From NCBI GenBank assembly GCA_033961575.1, contig CM066735.1:85625449-85689448 (forward strand): a stretch of DNA of 64,000 nucleotides. The letters are read 5' to 3'. The notes beneath the pieces are model-generated. The model did not search any database. It was not told the origin of the DNA and worked only from the letters and a program-made list of their open reading frames with translations. Of this stretch, positions 25,331 to 37,012 are shown piece by piece (positions within the stretch are counted from its first letter, which is position 1; the number at the start of each line of letters is the position of its first letter). A program made the translations under genes and the position numbers. Source of the stretch: Aselliscus stoliczkanus (lineage: Eukaryota; Chordata; Mammalia; Chiroptera; Hipposideridae).

Positions 25331-25853
25331 ATTGGTATTACAGACCATACACGTTTCACAAAAATTAACTCAAAATGTATCATTGACCGAAATGTAAAAT
25401 GTAAAACTATATCAACTTTAGAAGGTAATAGAGGAGAAAATATAGATGGTCGTGGGTTTGGTGGTGAATTTTTAGATACAACACTAAAAGTGTAATACAT
25501 GAAAGAAAAAATTGATAATTTGGACTTCATTAAAATTAAAAATTTCTGTTCTGTAAAAGACACTTAAGAGAATGAGAAGAAAAGCCACAGACTGGGAGAA
25601 ACCATTTGCAAAATATGTACTCAATAAAGGACTTGTATCCAAAAATATACCTGACACAGGATGTACAAAAACTGTTAAAATAATAATAAACAACCCATTA
25701 GAATATAAGGAGAAAAATCTGAATAGACACCTCACCAAAGATTTATGCATGGCAAATAAGTATATGTGAAAATGTTGAACATCATATGTCAATAGGGAAT
25801 TGCAAATTAAAGCAGCAATGAGGTATCACTACACACCTATTAGAATGGCCCAA

Positions 25854-26014
25854 GGGCCAGCCAAATGGCTCAGTTGATTAAGAGCTCGCTCAAGAGTGCA
25901 AGCTGAGCTCTGAGCAACGGCGGTTCGAGGCCAGCCCGAGCTGAGTTGCTGTTGAGCTGCCAACAGGTGGCAGGATGGCTCAGCTAAAAAAAAAAAAAAA
26001 AGAAAAAAAAAAAA
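25854..26014 (+). mobile_element. tRNA-derived SINE, third type (GCTCAGTTGATTAAGAGCTC head)
   Basis: A ggccagccaaatggctcag head and B-box 'ggcggttcgaggcc' lead into a body ending 'ggcaggatggctcagct' and a poly(A) tail interrupted by one G. The perfect 13-bp target duplication tagaatggcccaa is at 25841-25853 and 26015-26027, inside the old L1. It is the same type as 48229-48386. Confidence 0.93.
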
Positions 26015-26769
26015 TAGAATGGCCCAAAGCCAGGGCACTGACAACACCAAGTGTTGGTGAGGATGTGGAACAACAGGAACTCTCATTCATTGCTGTCAGG
26101 GATGTAAAATGTTACAACCACTTTGGGAGACAATTTAGCAGTTTCTTACAAAGTTAAACATAGCCTCACTATACAGTGTAGCATTTGCACTCCTTGGTAT
26201 TCACCCAAATAGATTGAATATATGTCCACACAAAAAAAGCCTGCACACAAATGTTTATATTAGCTTTATTAATAATTGCCCGAAACTTGAAGCAACTGAG
26301 ATGTCCCTTAATAAGTGAAGAGATAAATATACTGGTACCACACAATGGAATATTATTCAATGATTAAAATTAATTATTAAGCCATGAAAAGACATGAAGA
26401 AATCTTAAATACACATTGCTAAGTGTTTAAAAAAAAACACTCAGAAAAAGCTGGATTTCATGATTCCAAGTATATGAGATGCTGGAAATGGCAGAGACAG
26501 TAAGAAGGTCAGTGGTTTTCAGGAATTTGAGGGGAAGGGGAGAAGAAATGAACAGGTGGGGCACAAAAGGTTTTTAGGACAGTGAGATCATTCTATATGA
26601 TGCTCTAATGGCAGAAACATGTCATTATACATTTGTCAAAACCTATAGAAATGACAACTCAAAGAATGAACTTGAATGTAAACTATGGACTTTGTTAATA
26701 ATGTGTCAAGATTGGTTCATGAATTCTAACAAATGTTCTATACAAATGCAAGATGTTAAAAACAGGAGA

Positions 26770-26889
26770 GGGCTGGCCGAGTGGCGTGGCGGTTAAGCGC
26801 TGGCTTGGGAAGACAGCGGCTCCGGTTTGGGTCCCACTTATGAGGGCCAGTGACACTGCCCTCAAAAAAAAACAACAAAAAAAACAAAA
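26770..26889 (+). mobile_element. tRNA-derived SINE (short form), plus strand
   Basis: The head is ggctggccgagtggcg and the end is 'gacactgccctc' plus an A/AAC-rich tail. Target duplication aaaacaggaga flanks it at about 26759-26769 and 26890-26900. It is inserted in the old L1 3'UTR. Confidence 0.9.
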
Positions 26890-27166
26890 AAAACAGGAGA
26901 AACTGTGACATGGGAGGGGGAGGTATGTGAAAACACTGTATTACCTGCTCAATTTTTCTGTAAACCTAATATTTTTAATAAACAAAAATGTATGTGTATA
27001 ATTTCATTTTTTCAATATAATGATATGGGTGATTATTATATAATAAAAAGAAATTAAAAAGGAGAAAGACTTTAATAAACCAGCTAGGTAGTACTATGGA
27101 CTTCATCTCTGGATGGGTGAATTGAATTCTTCTCAGTTATTGGGTTGTCAGAACAGTCATGATGCA

Positions 27167-27796
27167 CAATGTTGCCGCAAGGATATGGGGGCAGTTCTGG
27201 GAATGTAATTGATAATGTTGTGAAGAGACTATTATGTTAAGTGAAATAAATCAGTCAGAGAAAGACAAGTACCATATGATCTCACTTATATCTGAAAAAC
27301 TGAACGGATGATCAAAGTAAACAGATTCATAGATATAGAGGAAAAACTGAGGGTTGCTAGTTGGGAGGGGGGTGGGGATGGGGAGGAAGGGGAAGGGATT
27401 AGACAGCATAAATAGACAACTACAATATTGCCATAGGGATATGAAACACAGTTCGAGGAATATAATAATGTTGTAAAAATTTTGTGGCATGTCAGATAGT
27501 CACATGTCTTGTTGGGGAGACCACTTCATGGATGGAGCAGAGGCTTGATCACTGCACTGTACACCTGAAGCTGATGTTGTATAATATTGTATGTCAACTA
27601 TAACTGATTATATAGATAGTCACAGGATGTGGCGTATACTGTGGAAAGGAGTCAAAGGAATTGTAATAGATATGTATGATATGGGGGGGGAGTGGGGGGA
27701 ACTGGGGGAGGGGGGTTTTCACTTTGGGGGTAAAGAGTATAACTATTGCATTGTGTTGTACACCTGAAACTAATTAAAATTAAAAAATAAAAGAAA
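27167..27796 (+). mobile_element. 5'-truncated younger L1 3' end with target duplication
   Basis: It has ORF2-terminal and 3'UTR sequence of the same L1 family as 38142-45553 ('accatatgatctcacttata', 'gattagacagcataaatag', 'cactgcactgtacacctgaa', and a terminal 'ctgaaactaattaaaattaaaaaataaaag'). The target duplication agtcatgatgca is at 27155-27166 and 27797-27808. Its first ~64 bp duplicate a segment that also lies further 3' in the element. The 3'UTR has G-rich runs at 27363-27397 and 27680-27714. Confidence 0.88.
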
Positions 27797-28054
27797 AGTC
27801 ATGATGCATTTTTGCAACGAAAAACAGAAAAAAATACGTCATGACTTTTCCCCCAACCTGATAGTTAATGGTGGAGTCTGTTCCATCCCATTCTGACTTT
27901 AATGCTCATCTTCTCCCTGATATGCGGGCAGCATCTCAACTTCTACAGCACTTCAAGGCTCATATGTCTGTCTTACACTTTGCATTTTATAAAACCTTCT
28001 GCTTTACATTATTCTTTGATGTTTCATGAGGTTAATCTCTTACTGAATAGATTG

Positions 28055-28262
28055 CTATTGATGAACCTCCTACTATGTGCCTGGTACTTGTCTAAGCACG
28101 TTATCTGTTTTAGCTCATTTAATCCTCACAGCAATCCTATAAAGTAGATAATACTCACCTGTTTTCCAGGGAATGAGACTGGAACTCACAGAGGTTGCTC
28201 AACGTTATTTAACTGATAAACTAAGCCAGGTCCAGCACCCAGGAAGCATGATTTCCCAGGCT
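28055..28262 (-). repeat. MIR SINE
   Basis: The plus strand carries the MIR complement: 'ctactatgtgcctggtacttgtctaagca', 'ctcatttaatcctcacagcaatcctataaagtagataat', 'gagactggaactcacagagg'. Confidence 0.88.
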
Positions 28263-28281
28263 GCTGGATACTGCTTCAGAT

Positions 28282-28452
28282 CAGTGGTTCTCAATCTTTA
28301 CAATGACCTGGGTACTTGTTAAGAATACAGATATCTGCCCCTGCCTTAGTTATGATTCAGTGGGGTTATGGTGGGCCTAGAAATCTGAGATTTTTGACAG
28401 ATACCTTAGGTGATGCAAATGTATGATTTGGGGAGTATTCTTTGAGAAACTG
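28282..28452 (+). mobile_element. MER5A-like hAT-Charlie MITE
   Basis: It starts cagtggttctcaatc and ends gagaaactg, near-complementary hAT-type termini. The internal 'gatgcaaatgtatgatt' and 'attcagtggggttatgg' blocks are in the expected order. It is a full-length but diverged element of about 171 bp without coding capacity. Confidence 0.75.
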
Positions 28453-30013
28453 GGAAACATACAAAAGGAAAAGAAATAGGCACTAAAGAAGAAAACAAAA
28501 GCGAGGATAACTGTGACTGTGCCATCAGCCCCAGAAACAGTAATATAAAAGGACAGAAACTGGATTAACAGAAATCAGTGGTACTTGGCATTTGAATTTG
28601 GACAATTAAATTCTCCCCATGGCTGAGTGATCTGATCTGGTAATGAGGCTGCTTAATTGAGCAAAGGAGGCAACACTCATGCTGAAGACAGGGTTGAGCA
28701 TGTGAGAAGCGCCTTCTCACCCAACCGTGAGAGAATCTCATGGATATCTCATGGAGGGGAACAGCACAGCTCAGCGACCAGATGGCAGGTTTTCCTATAG
28801 CAGCGACAGTCTCTGAGTATTCTGAGTCTTTAGCAATGCTCGGAATCCATGCTCCCCATGGACCCATGCCCAACTACCTCCAATACACCCAGACAGCAGC
28901 AATCATTTGTTTTCTGACAGCCCCTTCAACTTTGATGTCATAAGGTTTCCATTTGGTGGTTGGACATTAGAGTGCAGGGAATACATGTGAGGTCGCTGTA
29001 AAGAGCAGCCCTTGGCATTAAGCTGGTAGCCAGCTAAGTATTGATATGCAGTGGGCCAGAGGGTGCTCAAGGATGCCCTTTTGAGAAAAGAAAGCGGTGG
29101 CTGTGCAAACATGGGGGCAATGTCAACAGACCAGAGAGGCCCAGGGTTCATCTGATTCCATCTGTTCTTGTTGGTGCACCACAATGAAGGTGCAGGCAAT
29201 GTCAAGGGCAATGAACAAGGGAGGCGAAGCCCACCCCTTTGCTTAAAAAGGCAAGGGGAAGAGCGATGATCAGAATGGGACTGAGCCGTGGCTACAGGGG
29301 AGGGCTGCCCACCAGGGCTGTGACCTTCTGTTGAGAAATGGAGCTAACTGCTGCAACACAGCCAGGGAGACGCCAAGGGAATGAGCACTCTGACTTCTCC
29401 TTTCTCTTGCCCTCTGACATTCTCATGCCCTTTAACCCTTGTGTCCCTTTGGCTTACTCCAACCTGGAGGCAAAGGTGCCCATTGATGCACCATCTCTGC
29501 AGGACAGCTTCTGGAGCTGGAGGGTGGGAAGTGGACATGGAGAGAGCAGCAGAGAGTATTCAGCTCATCTGTCTTCACCCATTTTATATGAGTACCTAAG
29601 CTTTGTGATTATTTGGAGGCATCCTCAAGAGGCTCATGTTTTGGTGGTTAGTATCCATTGGGAAGAGTAGGTTACATGTTTTGGAGGTGAAAGGACAAAG
29701 GAGAGGCCTTTTGAGCAGCAGCAGGGCCAACAAAGGGTGCCAAAACTGGGACCCCCTAGAGTTCTGAGGGTCCTGGAGCAACAAGAACATGCTAGGTCTC
29801 CAGAAGATTGAGAAGTGGCAGGACACTAGCAGGAAAGGTTGAAAATGTCTCCAAGAGGACTAGAGCCCAGGCACAGGAGTCCCTTGCCTCTCCAAGGATC
29901 CCTTAACCCTGAACGTGTCAGGGAAGTGATGTAACATTGGGATCTCAAAGTCTGTGTGCCCCAGGACAATGGCCATAATCAGTACAGGGCCATGAACAGT
30001 AATAAAAACTCTT
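28453..30013. other. No recognised gene or repeat
   Basis: Non-coding sequence. Open frames at 28565-28873 and 28903-29211 (minus) and 29338-29670 (plus) have no recognisable domain and appear to be chance frames. Confidence 0.4.
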
Positions 30014-30017
30014 AGAC

Positions 30018-30245
30018 AATGTTTGTTATATGCCAGGCATTGTTCTTTGCATTTTAGATATTTTAAGTCATTTAATCCTCTCAATAACCCCATGAGGTAG
30101 ACACTATTATTCCCACTGTACAAATGAGGAAACTGAGACCCGGAGAGTGTGAGTAGTTTACATAATGTCTCAAAGCTGGTAAGTGGCAGAGGCAAGATGT
30201 GATCTTTCTTAGTCATCTAACTCCAGGCTTTTAACTCAATGCCTC
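30018..30245 (-). repeat. MIR SINE
   Basis: MIR complement: 'atgccaggcattgttctttgc', 'tttaatcctctcaataaccccatgaggtagacactattattccc', 'tgaggaaactgagacccggaga', 'ctggtaagtggcagagg'. Confidence 0.92.
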
Positions 30246-31385
30246 AGTATCATGTACCTTTGCAAGACCCTGGGAAGGGGGGAGCCTCTAGGATGACTGA
30301 GGTGGATAGTCTTGCCAGGTCAGCAGGAGGAGGGCTTAGAGGCAATGGCAGGATGGTCTCCTCTGTCGGAGGATTGCTAAGAATCATTGCACCTACCGGG
30401 AGGTAGAGGGGGGCAGTGGGGGTGGCAAGCAGCAGCTGAGAAGGGCTCTGGGCCTCTCAGAGGCCTTGGCAATGGTGACAGCTGCTTCTCTGGTCTAGGC
30501 GATCTGGGAACTGGGCTTGTCCAAGACAGAAGTCTTAGGGTCTGAATGGAAATTCTCGCACCAGCTAGGACTGCTTTGAGGGTGGTCAGAAATGCCTGCC
30601 TGTGTGTATGGGAGGAGCTGTCTGGAGATAGATATTTCAGCAAGGTATTCATCGAATAATGGTTGTGAGTGAAAGGCAAGGGTGGATGGAGCTTGGAGAG
30701 AACTCCTGGAGCCAGTGGAAGGTAGGGAAGGAAGACTTTCGTGGGATGCTTCCCACCAAGGCCAGGGAAGGAAAGAGGGCTATTAAGGATGCTGAGTTGT
30801 TTTAGACAGAAAAGAGTGAGGTGGCCTCCTCTTCTCAGGGGGAGGATGTGCTTTTGGGAACAGGAGCCAGAGAACAGAGACAGAACAGTAAGCTCAGTTA
30901 GAAGAAGCTAGTTGAAAGGAGGTTGGAAGAGTTGCTGGGGTGTCTTAGGCCAGGATCCCCCCTAGGAACTGGAGGATGCTGACCTCACCATTGATGGAAG
31001 AGGCTTGCTGGCTTATGAATCAGAGAGGCCTGGCCCATTTGGCCCGTGATCTGAAGTTGAGTTTAGCTACTCTGAAGCATGTGAACCTGAAGTCTAAGCC
31101 TATGAAACATATTCAGAAATACTCTTCAGCTTGTCTATTAATCTTAAATATGGGGATATACCCAGAGGCCCCACTGTGATACTAAAGCTAAATTATACAT
31201 TAAGCCCTTAGCCTGGAATATTATGATTTTTCTGTTTCAGACAGGTGTTCATTAAAGGTCACTTGGCAGCCCCTGACACAGTCTTTCACACTTAATGGCT
31301 GAGAGCTTGAACCCATTTCCTCTGTCATTGCTCTGGATTTTGGCTTTAGGCTCAAAGTTGGGAAGATGGAAAAAATTATTGTTTT
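30246..31385. other. No recognised gene or repeat
   Basis: G-rich on the plus strand between 30270 and 30980, with no exon signature or known repeat recognised. Confidence 0.4.
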
Positions 31386-32420
31386 TTTCCTATGGAGCTT
31401 GGTAATTCTTTTTTTTTAAAGTATTTTTTCCCTTCATTATAAAAGTGATGGATGGTTATTAAAAATGTGAAGGAAATATAGAAAAAAAATGGAAGTGCAA
31501 AAGCATTCCCAATCCAGTCCACCCCCCAAATTTCTATGTTGATTTTTCATTATTTCCCTTCCAGTCCTGTTTTCTGTATGGAGAGATTTTTCTAACTTAA
31601 TTAAGATCACAATGGATACATGATTATTTAGCTTAAATTTTTTATCTAACACAATGTCATAAGCATCTTCCAGGTGAGCATCTTTGTCTAAACTTCTAAT
31701 TTGAAAAATTTTAAAACCACAAGAATAGTACAATAAATGCTCATTTATCCTTTACTCAAATCCACCAGTTGTTAATATTTTGCCACACTTGCATTGCCTC
31801 TGACTCTATTACATATACAGTATTATTAATATTATTTCTCTTTTTGAATCATTTGAGATTGAGTCAAAGACTTTATGATACTTTATTCCTAAATATTTTG
31901 GGAGCATCTCCTAAGAACAAGGACAGACGCTCTTATCTGCTCACAATGCAATGATCATATTTAAGGCATTTAATATTGATATAATAGATTTAGCTAATAA
32001 AAGTTCTTATTTACTTTTTGTCAATTGCTTCAACTAATGTCTTGAATAGCAATATTTTTCCAAACTGGATTCTATCAAAGTTAACACAGTGAATTTAATA
32101 AGCACATCTCCTTGGTTTCCTTTCATCTTAATGGGTTCCTCAGTTGTCTTTCAGTTTGTATGAACTAACATTTTTGCAGAGTACAGTTCTGTAGTTTAGT
32201 AGAATGACTCTCAATTAATATTTGTCTGTATCTATGCATTAGACCCCACAGGGTGTACATGGTATAATATACCTAAAGATTTCAGCATAAACTTCCTAGT
32301 GGTTTCCAATTGTTTTCGATTATAAATAGAGTCATGATGAACTTTTACTTAAAGCTCTGTAGGGAAGGTTCCTTTAAGATACGTCTCCAGGGTGAAATTA
32401 TAGGATCAAAGTCTGTGGAC
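31386..32420 (-). mobile_element. Ancient L1M/L1ME 3'-region fragments
   Basis: The antisense L1 pattern covers 'ttataaaagtgatggatggttatt', 'tttgaaaaattttaaaaccacaagaatagtacaataaatg', 'cagagtacagttctgtagttt', and 'gtttccaattgttttcgattataaatagag'. It is strongly diverged, possibly more than one insertion, with approximate edges. Confidence 0.5.
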
Positions 32421-32790
32421 ATTTGTATAAAGTCTTTGATAACTTGCTCCACTGCTTTGCAAAGGGTTGTGCTGGCCTGTGATGGTACTTGGAGATGTCT
32501 GCTTGAGATTCTTGTTTGAAATAAGCTCTGTGTATTTCACAGTATGATTGCTCATATTGTTAGGAAGAACTTGTACCAGCTCATTGAGATGAGAAGTTGC
32601 AAACCCAAACACTTCCTGGGGTCATCAGGTACTACAAATGAATGAAGAGGGCTTGGTAGGGACTGGGGTGACTGGGAGCAGCAGCCCCTCACCTCCAGTT
32701 GATTGTTGCCAGGCGTCGCAGAAAAAAACTGTCATTGACTCAATGTTACCCAATCTTCCAACTTTTTAACAGAAGCAGGAAATCTAAATT

Positions 32791-32908
32791 ATTTATTTTT
32801 TATTTTTTATTTTTAAGAGGGCAGTGTCACTGGCCCTCATGTGGGATCTGAACTGGGACTGCTGGCATCCCAAGCCAGCTCTTAACCACTGTGCCACTCG
32901 GCCAGCCC
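32791..32908 (-). mobile_element. tRNA-derived SINE (short form)
   Basis: The perfect 14-bp target duplication aggaaatctaaatt is at 32777-32790 and 32909-32922. A T/A-rich tail complement is followed by the gagggcagtgtcactggccctc block and the tRNA head complement. Confidence 0.93.
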
Positions 32909-32922
32909 AGGAAATCTAAATT

Positions 32923-33445
32923 TTTATGTACAATTTCCCATTTTAAAATGTTGGCAGTTCATTAACACATTTCTTAAAAATCTTGTATAAGTGAAACAAA
33001 AACACATCTGTGATATGAATGTGTCTTGGAAGCTACCAATAGTTCATAACTGTGCTCTAGATTTTTCTTAAAATGACATCGTTCAATATTTTTGTTTCTT
33101 CTTGGCATCCTATTAACTTTTATTTTCCAGACTCTGGATTTCTAAGCTTCCTCCCTTAATCTCAGTCCATCTCACTATACTTTCTCTTTTGCATACATTC
33201 TTAATAATCAAACATTTTCCCTGAGCTTTAAAATCGTCTTGTTGTTGTTGAGCTCAGAAAATGATGGTCACATTTGAGAGATGGAAGGAGATTACAGGGA
33301 GTCTGTCTGTTCAGTCTACCCAGAGATATGAATGCCCTACCTGAAGTTGCATGTGGTCAGGGTGATCAAAGACTAGATTTAGTTCTCTTGAAACCCTGTG
33401 TAGCAAAGATATTTCCTGGTAGGTGAATATCCATTTGCTCCTTCA
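32923..33445. other. No recognised gene or repeat
   Basis: AT-rich non-coding sequence. Confidence 0.4.
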
Positions 33446-33449
33446 TATT

Positions 33450-33690
33450 TCCCAGTCTCATTGCAGGGTGTCTGGGTCATGTGACTAGTTTTGACCAATG
33501 GGCTATGAGTATAAATAATATGTGTTGCCTCTGCAACAAAGCATTTAAGAGCCTGTGTGTGCCCACTCCCACCCACCTCAGCTCTCTTCCCCTCTGTCTG
33601 TGATTGGATGGCATTTTTGAGTTTGTACATGAAGATTGGTGCCTGGGGGTTTGGCTAAGGATTATAACACGGAGGATTTATAGATCAGCC
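33450..33690 (+). mobile_element. MaLR-like LTR 5' relic
   Basis: 'tgtctgggtcatgtgactagttttgaccaatgggctatgag' followed by a 'cagctctcttcccctctg' block resembles the 5' half of MLT1-type LTRs. The 3' half is not evident. Confidence 0.45.
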
Positions 33691-35079
33691 ACAGCCCTGT
33701 CATTAACACAAGGAGCAAGTGGGGAAGGTATGTGTCTTAAGGAAGGGTCCACCTGCAGAATAGGCATAAGGAAGAGAACAAAATTTCATGATAACTCAAG
33801 ACTAACATTTTCTGAATGCGATAACTACCTTTTTGGAATTTACCTGTTGGTAAATCCAAAATATCTTCTTGAAAGAAATTGGGTATCAACATCTTAATTC
33901 TACAGAATAGAAAACCAAGGCTAAGGATTTGTCCAAGGGTCTGTCTGACTCCAAAGCATGTTTCTTTCTTTTTTTTTTTTTAAATAGCTTACTGAGGAGA
34001 AATTTGATGGATACAGAGCACAGTCAGTAGTAGAGCTGATTAGTACAGAATTAGGGACACGTATAATTCTAACAAAATCCTAGGGCAAAGCCTACCATGA
34101 CTTTTGTTTGTTTTTAATTTTGAAGGTAAAATAAATTACATGGGAGAAAAAATGAGAGCAGTATAAAACTGCAAGAGCCATGCCTTTCACTTGCTGAGGG
34201 AATTCTAGTTCTCTCCCCAGATGATGTTTCTGGGAGTCAAGAAAGGGAAGCCTGGCTTCCTCTAACCTAACAAACTAGAAAACCTATCATTTTATTTCTG
34301 ATAACATATTTTCTAACCATAGACAATTAATATATTATTAATTTTCAACATTAAGGTCTCTCTCTACCTTTTTAAATGTCTGTAACTCTCATTCTTAACA
34401 CATTGTATGTGGGAAACCAGTAAACTTGTCATATAGCTTTTTATGCCCGCTTACAAAGTGTTAACTTATTATTAGAACTGTACTATTTAGGGCTTTCCTA
34501 TTTCTCTGCTCTTTTGTCTGGTCTTCAGTTGAGAAGGAAGATAATTAAAACAAATTTCCCTTGTTTTCCCTTGAGTGCAGCACACCTCGCAAGTTCTCTT
34601 CCAAGTAATGAATTTGCAATGAACTGGCCAGCATGCAGGTAGGAGGACCCTCCAACAGGCTGCACATGACAGCAGTGAAGCTGGGGGACACCCAGCACGA
34701 CAAGCTCCCAGACTGTACCATAAAAGCACCATTTCCATATGAGAGGTGTTTTTTTTTTCCCCATTTGGGGGCATTTGTCATGGAGTACAGATGTACACGA
34801 GGTTCAGCAGACATCCACACGTGTTGGAAGTTGAGGACGTGGAATGCCATATTGCATGTCTCTGACATCAGATCACCAGTTGATACAGAACAGAAGCAAG
34901 AGCCTCTGTGTTTGTAATGGAAGGATGCCTGCAGACTTCATTTTAAGGGTATCTATTTCTCTTCGGGGGTTTTGATTTGCAATGATTGTATCAGACTCGA
35001 TTATTGGTCAGCACACATTCCTCACCTCTCCTGCCACCTCCATGGGAAGCATATGTTTTCCTATCCCATTGGTGTCTGG
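33691..35079. other. No recognised gene
   Basis: Non-coding sequence. Overlapping frames at 34487-34917 on both strands are shadows of one another with no motif, so I do not call a gene. Confidence 0.4.
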
Positions 35080-35430
35080 CTTGGTCATGTGACTTGATAT
35101 GTCCAAAGAAGGTGGAAGGCGGATGTGCAGATTCCAAACCTGATGCCTTAAGAGGCATCATATGTTCACTTTGTTCATGTTTCACATCTACTGTTACCAT
35201 GAAAAAAACATGTACTAGGGAGCTTGCTGGTCACAGAATGAGAGATACATGGGGCAAACCTGGACCTGACCCATGGTACCCTTGGCCTAAGGCCAAGCAA
35301 GTCCAGCCTGGCCCAGCTTGGATCAGCCCAACTCTAGGCATGTGAGTGAGAAATGAAGTGCTTATCATTGTATGTTGCTGAGATTTTGTGGCTGTAAGTA
35401 GCACAGCAATAGCTCACTGATTAAAATGTG
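35080..35430 (+). mobile_element. MaLR (MLT1-like) LTR relic
   Basis: 'ggcttggtcatgtgacttgatatgtcc', 'gagcttgctggtcacagaatgagagatacatgg', 'gctgagattttgtggctgtaagtagcacagcaatagctcactgatt' give the full MLT1-like order with the typical terminus. Confidence 0.7.
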
Positions 35431-35854
35431 TCTGTCTTTTCCTAAACTCATCAGCTATGGATAGAATCATAGTGCAGATGCTATTTCACATTTTGTTGGT
35501 TCTGACACCCACTTAGTCCCAAAGGCTCAGCTTCCTGCCCTAGATATTTCTGAAAATCTCTAGGGATGCCGCGTGTCTAATCACAAACCAGGTCAGAGCT
35601 GCTGCACTGCTCTGTCTTCCAGATATCCCTGGCCTCCTGGCTGCAAGGAACAGGCATTGTCATCAATACATGAGCATCAGGGCGGGGCTGTGTCTATGCA
35701 GGAGAGCTGAAAACGCCCCTTCTCTCAGCCACATGAGATTTTGTCATCTGGCCCTGAGGCAGTACTGCATGGTTCTGTGTATCTCAGAAGGCCTGTGAAA
35801 GGAGATTCGGCAAGTTGACCAGAACCCGTACAGATAAAGTTTGCCTGTGAGTCT

Positions 35855-36050
35855 GCAGTGCCCATCTCTTCCCATCACTGCTTAGTAATCCTGTGATATT
35901 CGACAGGTTTCTTCACCTCTACAGAGCTCAATTTTCTTACCTGCTAAATGGGAATAATAATTGTGTGTACTACAAGAGATTGTTAGGATCAAATGAGAGA
36001 ATACATGCCAAATGCCCAGAGTTATAAATATTTACACAGTATTTGTTATC
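35855..36050 (+). repeat. MIR SINE
   Basis: 'ttcttcacctctacagagctcaattttcttacctgctaaatgggaataataat' then 'aggatcaaatgagagaatacatgccaaatgc' is MIR core to 3' end. Confidence 0.8.
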
Positions 36051-36265
36051 TTCTTGTCCCTGTTGAAATTTACAAAGGTAGAAATTAATTGTCCCCGTTT
36101 CCCTACCTGTTTCTAATCCAATTGGGGAAAACACCAGAGAGGCAGCTAGCTAGCACAGTGGTCAAGTAGGCAGACTCTGGAAACAGTTAGACCAGGTGTG
36201 ACCTTGGATAGGTTACTTAACATTTCCGTGTCTCAGTTTCATCAACAAGTTAGTGGGGATAACCT

Positions 36266-36902
36266 TGCTTTAATTTCCTACTGCTGTAACAAATTACCAT
36301 GAACTTAGTGGCTAAAAACAACACACATTGATTGTCCTACAATTCTGGAGGTGAGAAGTCTGAAATTGGCCCCCCTGAGCTACAGCCAAGCTCAGGCTTT
36401 CTGGACACTCCAGAGGAGAATCTATTTTCTTGTCTTTTCTAGCCTCTGCAGGTCACCTGTACTCATTGGAATTGGCTCATGGTTCCCTTCCTCCATTGTC
36501 AAAGCCAGCTACAGTTGGGGAAGCCATTCTCACATTGCTTCACTCTGCAAGAACTCTTTTGCCTCCCTCTTCCTTTTTTTTCTGTTTTTTTCTTTGTTTG
36601 TTTGTTTTTTTTGTGTTTTTTTTTTTGAGGGCAGTGTCACTGGCCCTCATATGTGGGATGTGAACTGGGGCCGTTGGCTTCCCAAGCCAGTGCCCAACCA
36701 CTGCGCCACTCAGCCGGCCCACCCTCTTCCTTTTTTTAAGGGCCTTTGTGAGTATGCTGGGCCCACGTGGATAATCTGAGATAATCTTCTTTAAGATCAG
36801 TGGATTCACAATCTTAATTCCTTAATTCCCCTTTTGTCATGTAACCAAACATATTCACAGGTTTAAAAGATTACAATGTGAACATCTTTGTAAAGCCTGC
36901 CA
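36266..36902 (+). mobile_element. Ancient LTR-like relic inserted in a MIR
   Basis: It runs from 'tttcctactgctgtaacaaattaccatgaacttagtgg' through 'tctggaggtgagaagtctgaaat', 'gccagctacagttgg', 'ggcccacgtggataatctgagataatc', 'gtaaccaaacatattcacagg' to a terminal 'aaagcctgccaca'. This is a common mammalian relic, but I do not assert its exact name. A younger SINE (36581-36720) sits inside. Confidence 0.55.
36581..36720 (-). mobile_element. tRNA-derived SINE (short form)
   Basis: The target duplication ccctcttccttttttt is at 36565-36580 and 36722-36737. A T/G-rich tail complement precedes gagggcagtgtcactggccctc and the head complement cagccggccc. Confidence 0.92.
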
Positions 36903-37012
36903 CATACCTCATAGGGTTTTATGATAACTAAATGAATCAATAAGTGTAAAACATTGGGAACAGAGTCTGGCACATTGTAAGTGTTATATAAAGACTGGAT
37001 ATTAATATTTTC

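Larger units (their letters stand above)
25335..26990 (+). mobile_element. 5'-truncated L1M (L1MA/L1MB-like), interrupted by two SINEs
   Basis: Sense-strand ORF2 end and 3'UTR can be traced continuously: 'gataatttggacttcattaaaatt', 'gactgggagaaaccatttgcaaaa', 'acctattagaatggccc', 'aggatgtggaacaacagga', 'acatgtcattatacatttgtcaaaac', and a 3' end near 'aatttttctgtaaacctaata'. The frame at 25572-25769 still encodes an ORF2-like ATDWEKPFAKY segment. Two SINEs (25854-26014 and 26770-26889) split it. It is dead. Confidence 0.8.
36128..37012 (+). repeat. MIR SINE split by an LTR-like insertion
   Basis: The 5' half of a MIR (agctagcacagtggtcaag ... tgtctcagtttcatcaac ... ggggataacct, to 36265) resumes at about 36903 with 'tacctcatagggttttatgataactaaatga'. 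The two pieces fit end to end on the MIR consensus, so 36266-36902 is an insertion into it. Confidence 0.7.

Noticed and set aside
34487..34917. Three overlapping frames, both strands
   Set aside because: Mutually overlapping, no motif, and none stands out by codon use. No support for a gene.
36351..36779. 142-codon plus-strand frame
   Set aside because: It is composed of an LTR relic followed by the SINE poly(T) and head complement.
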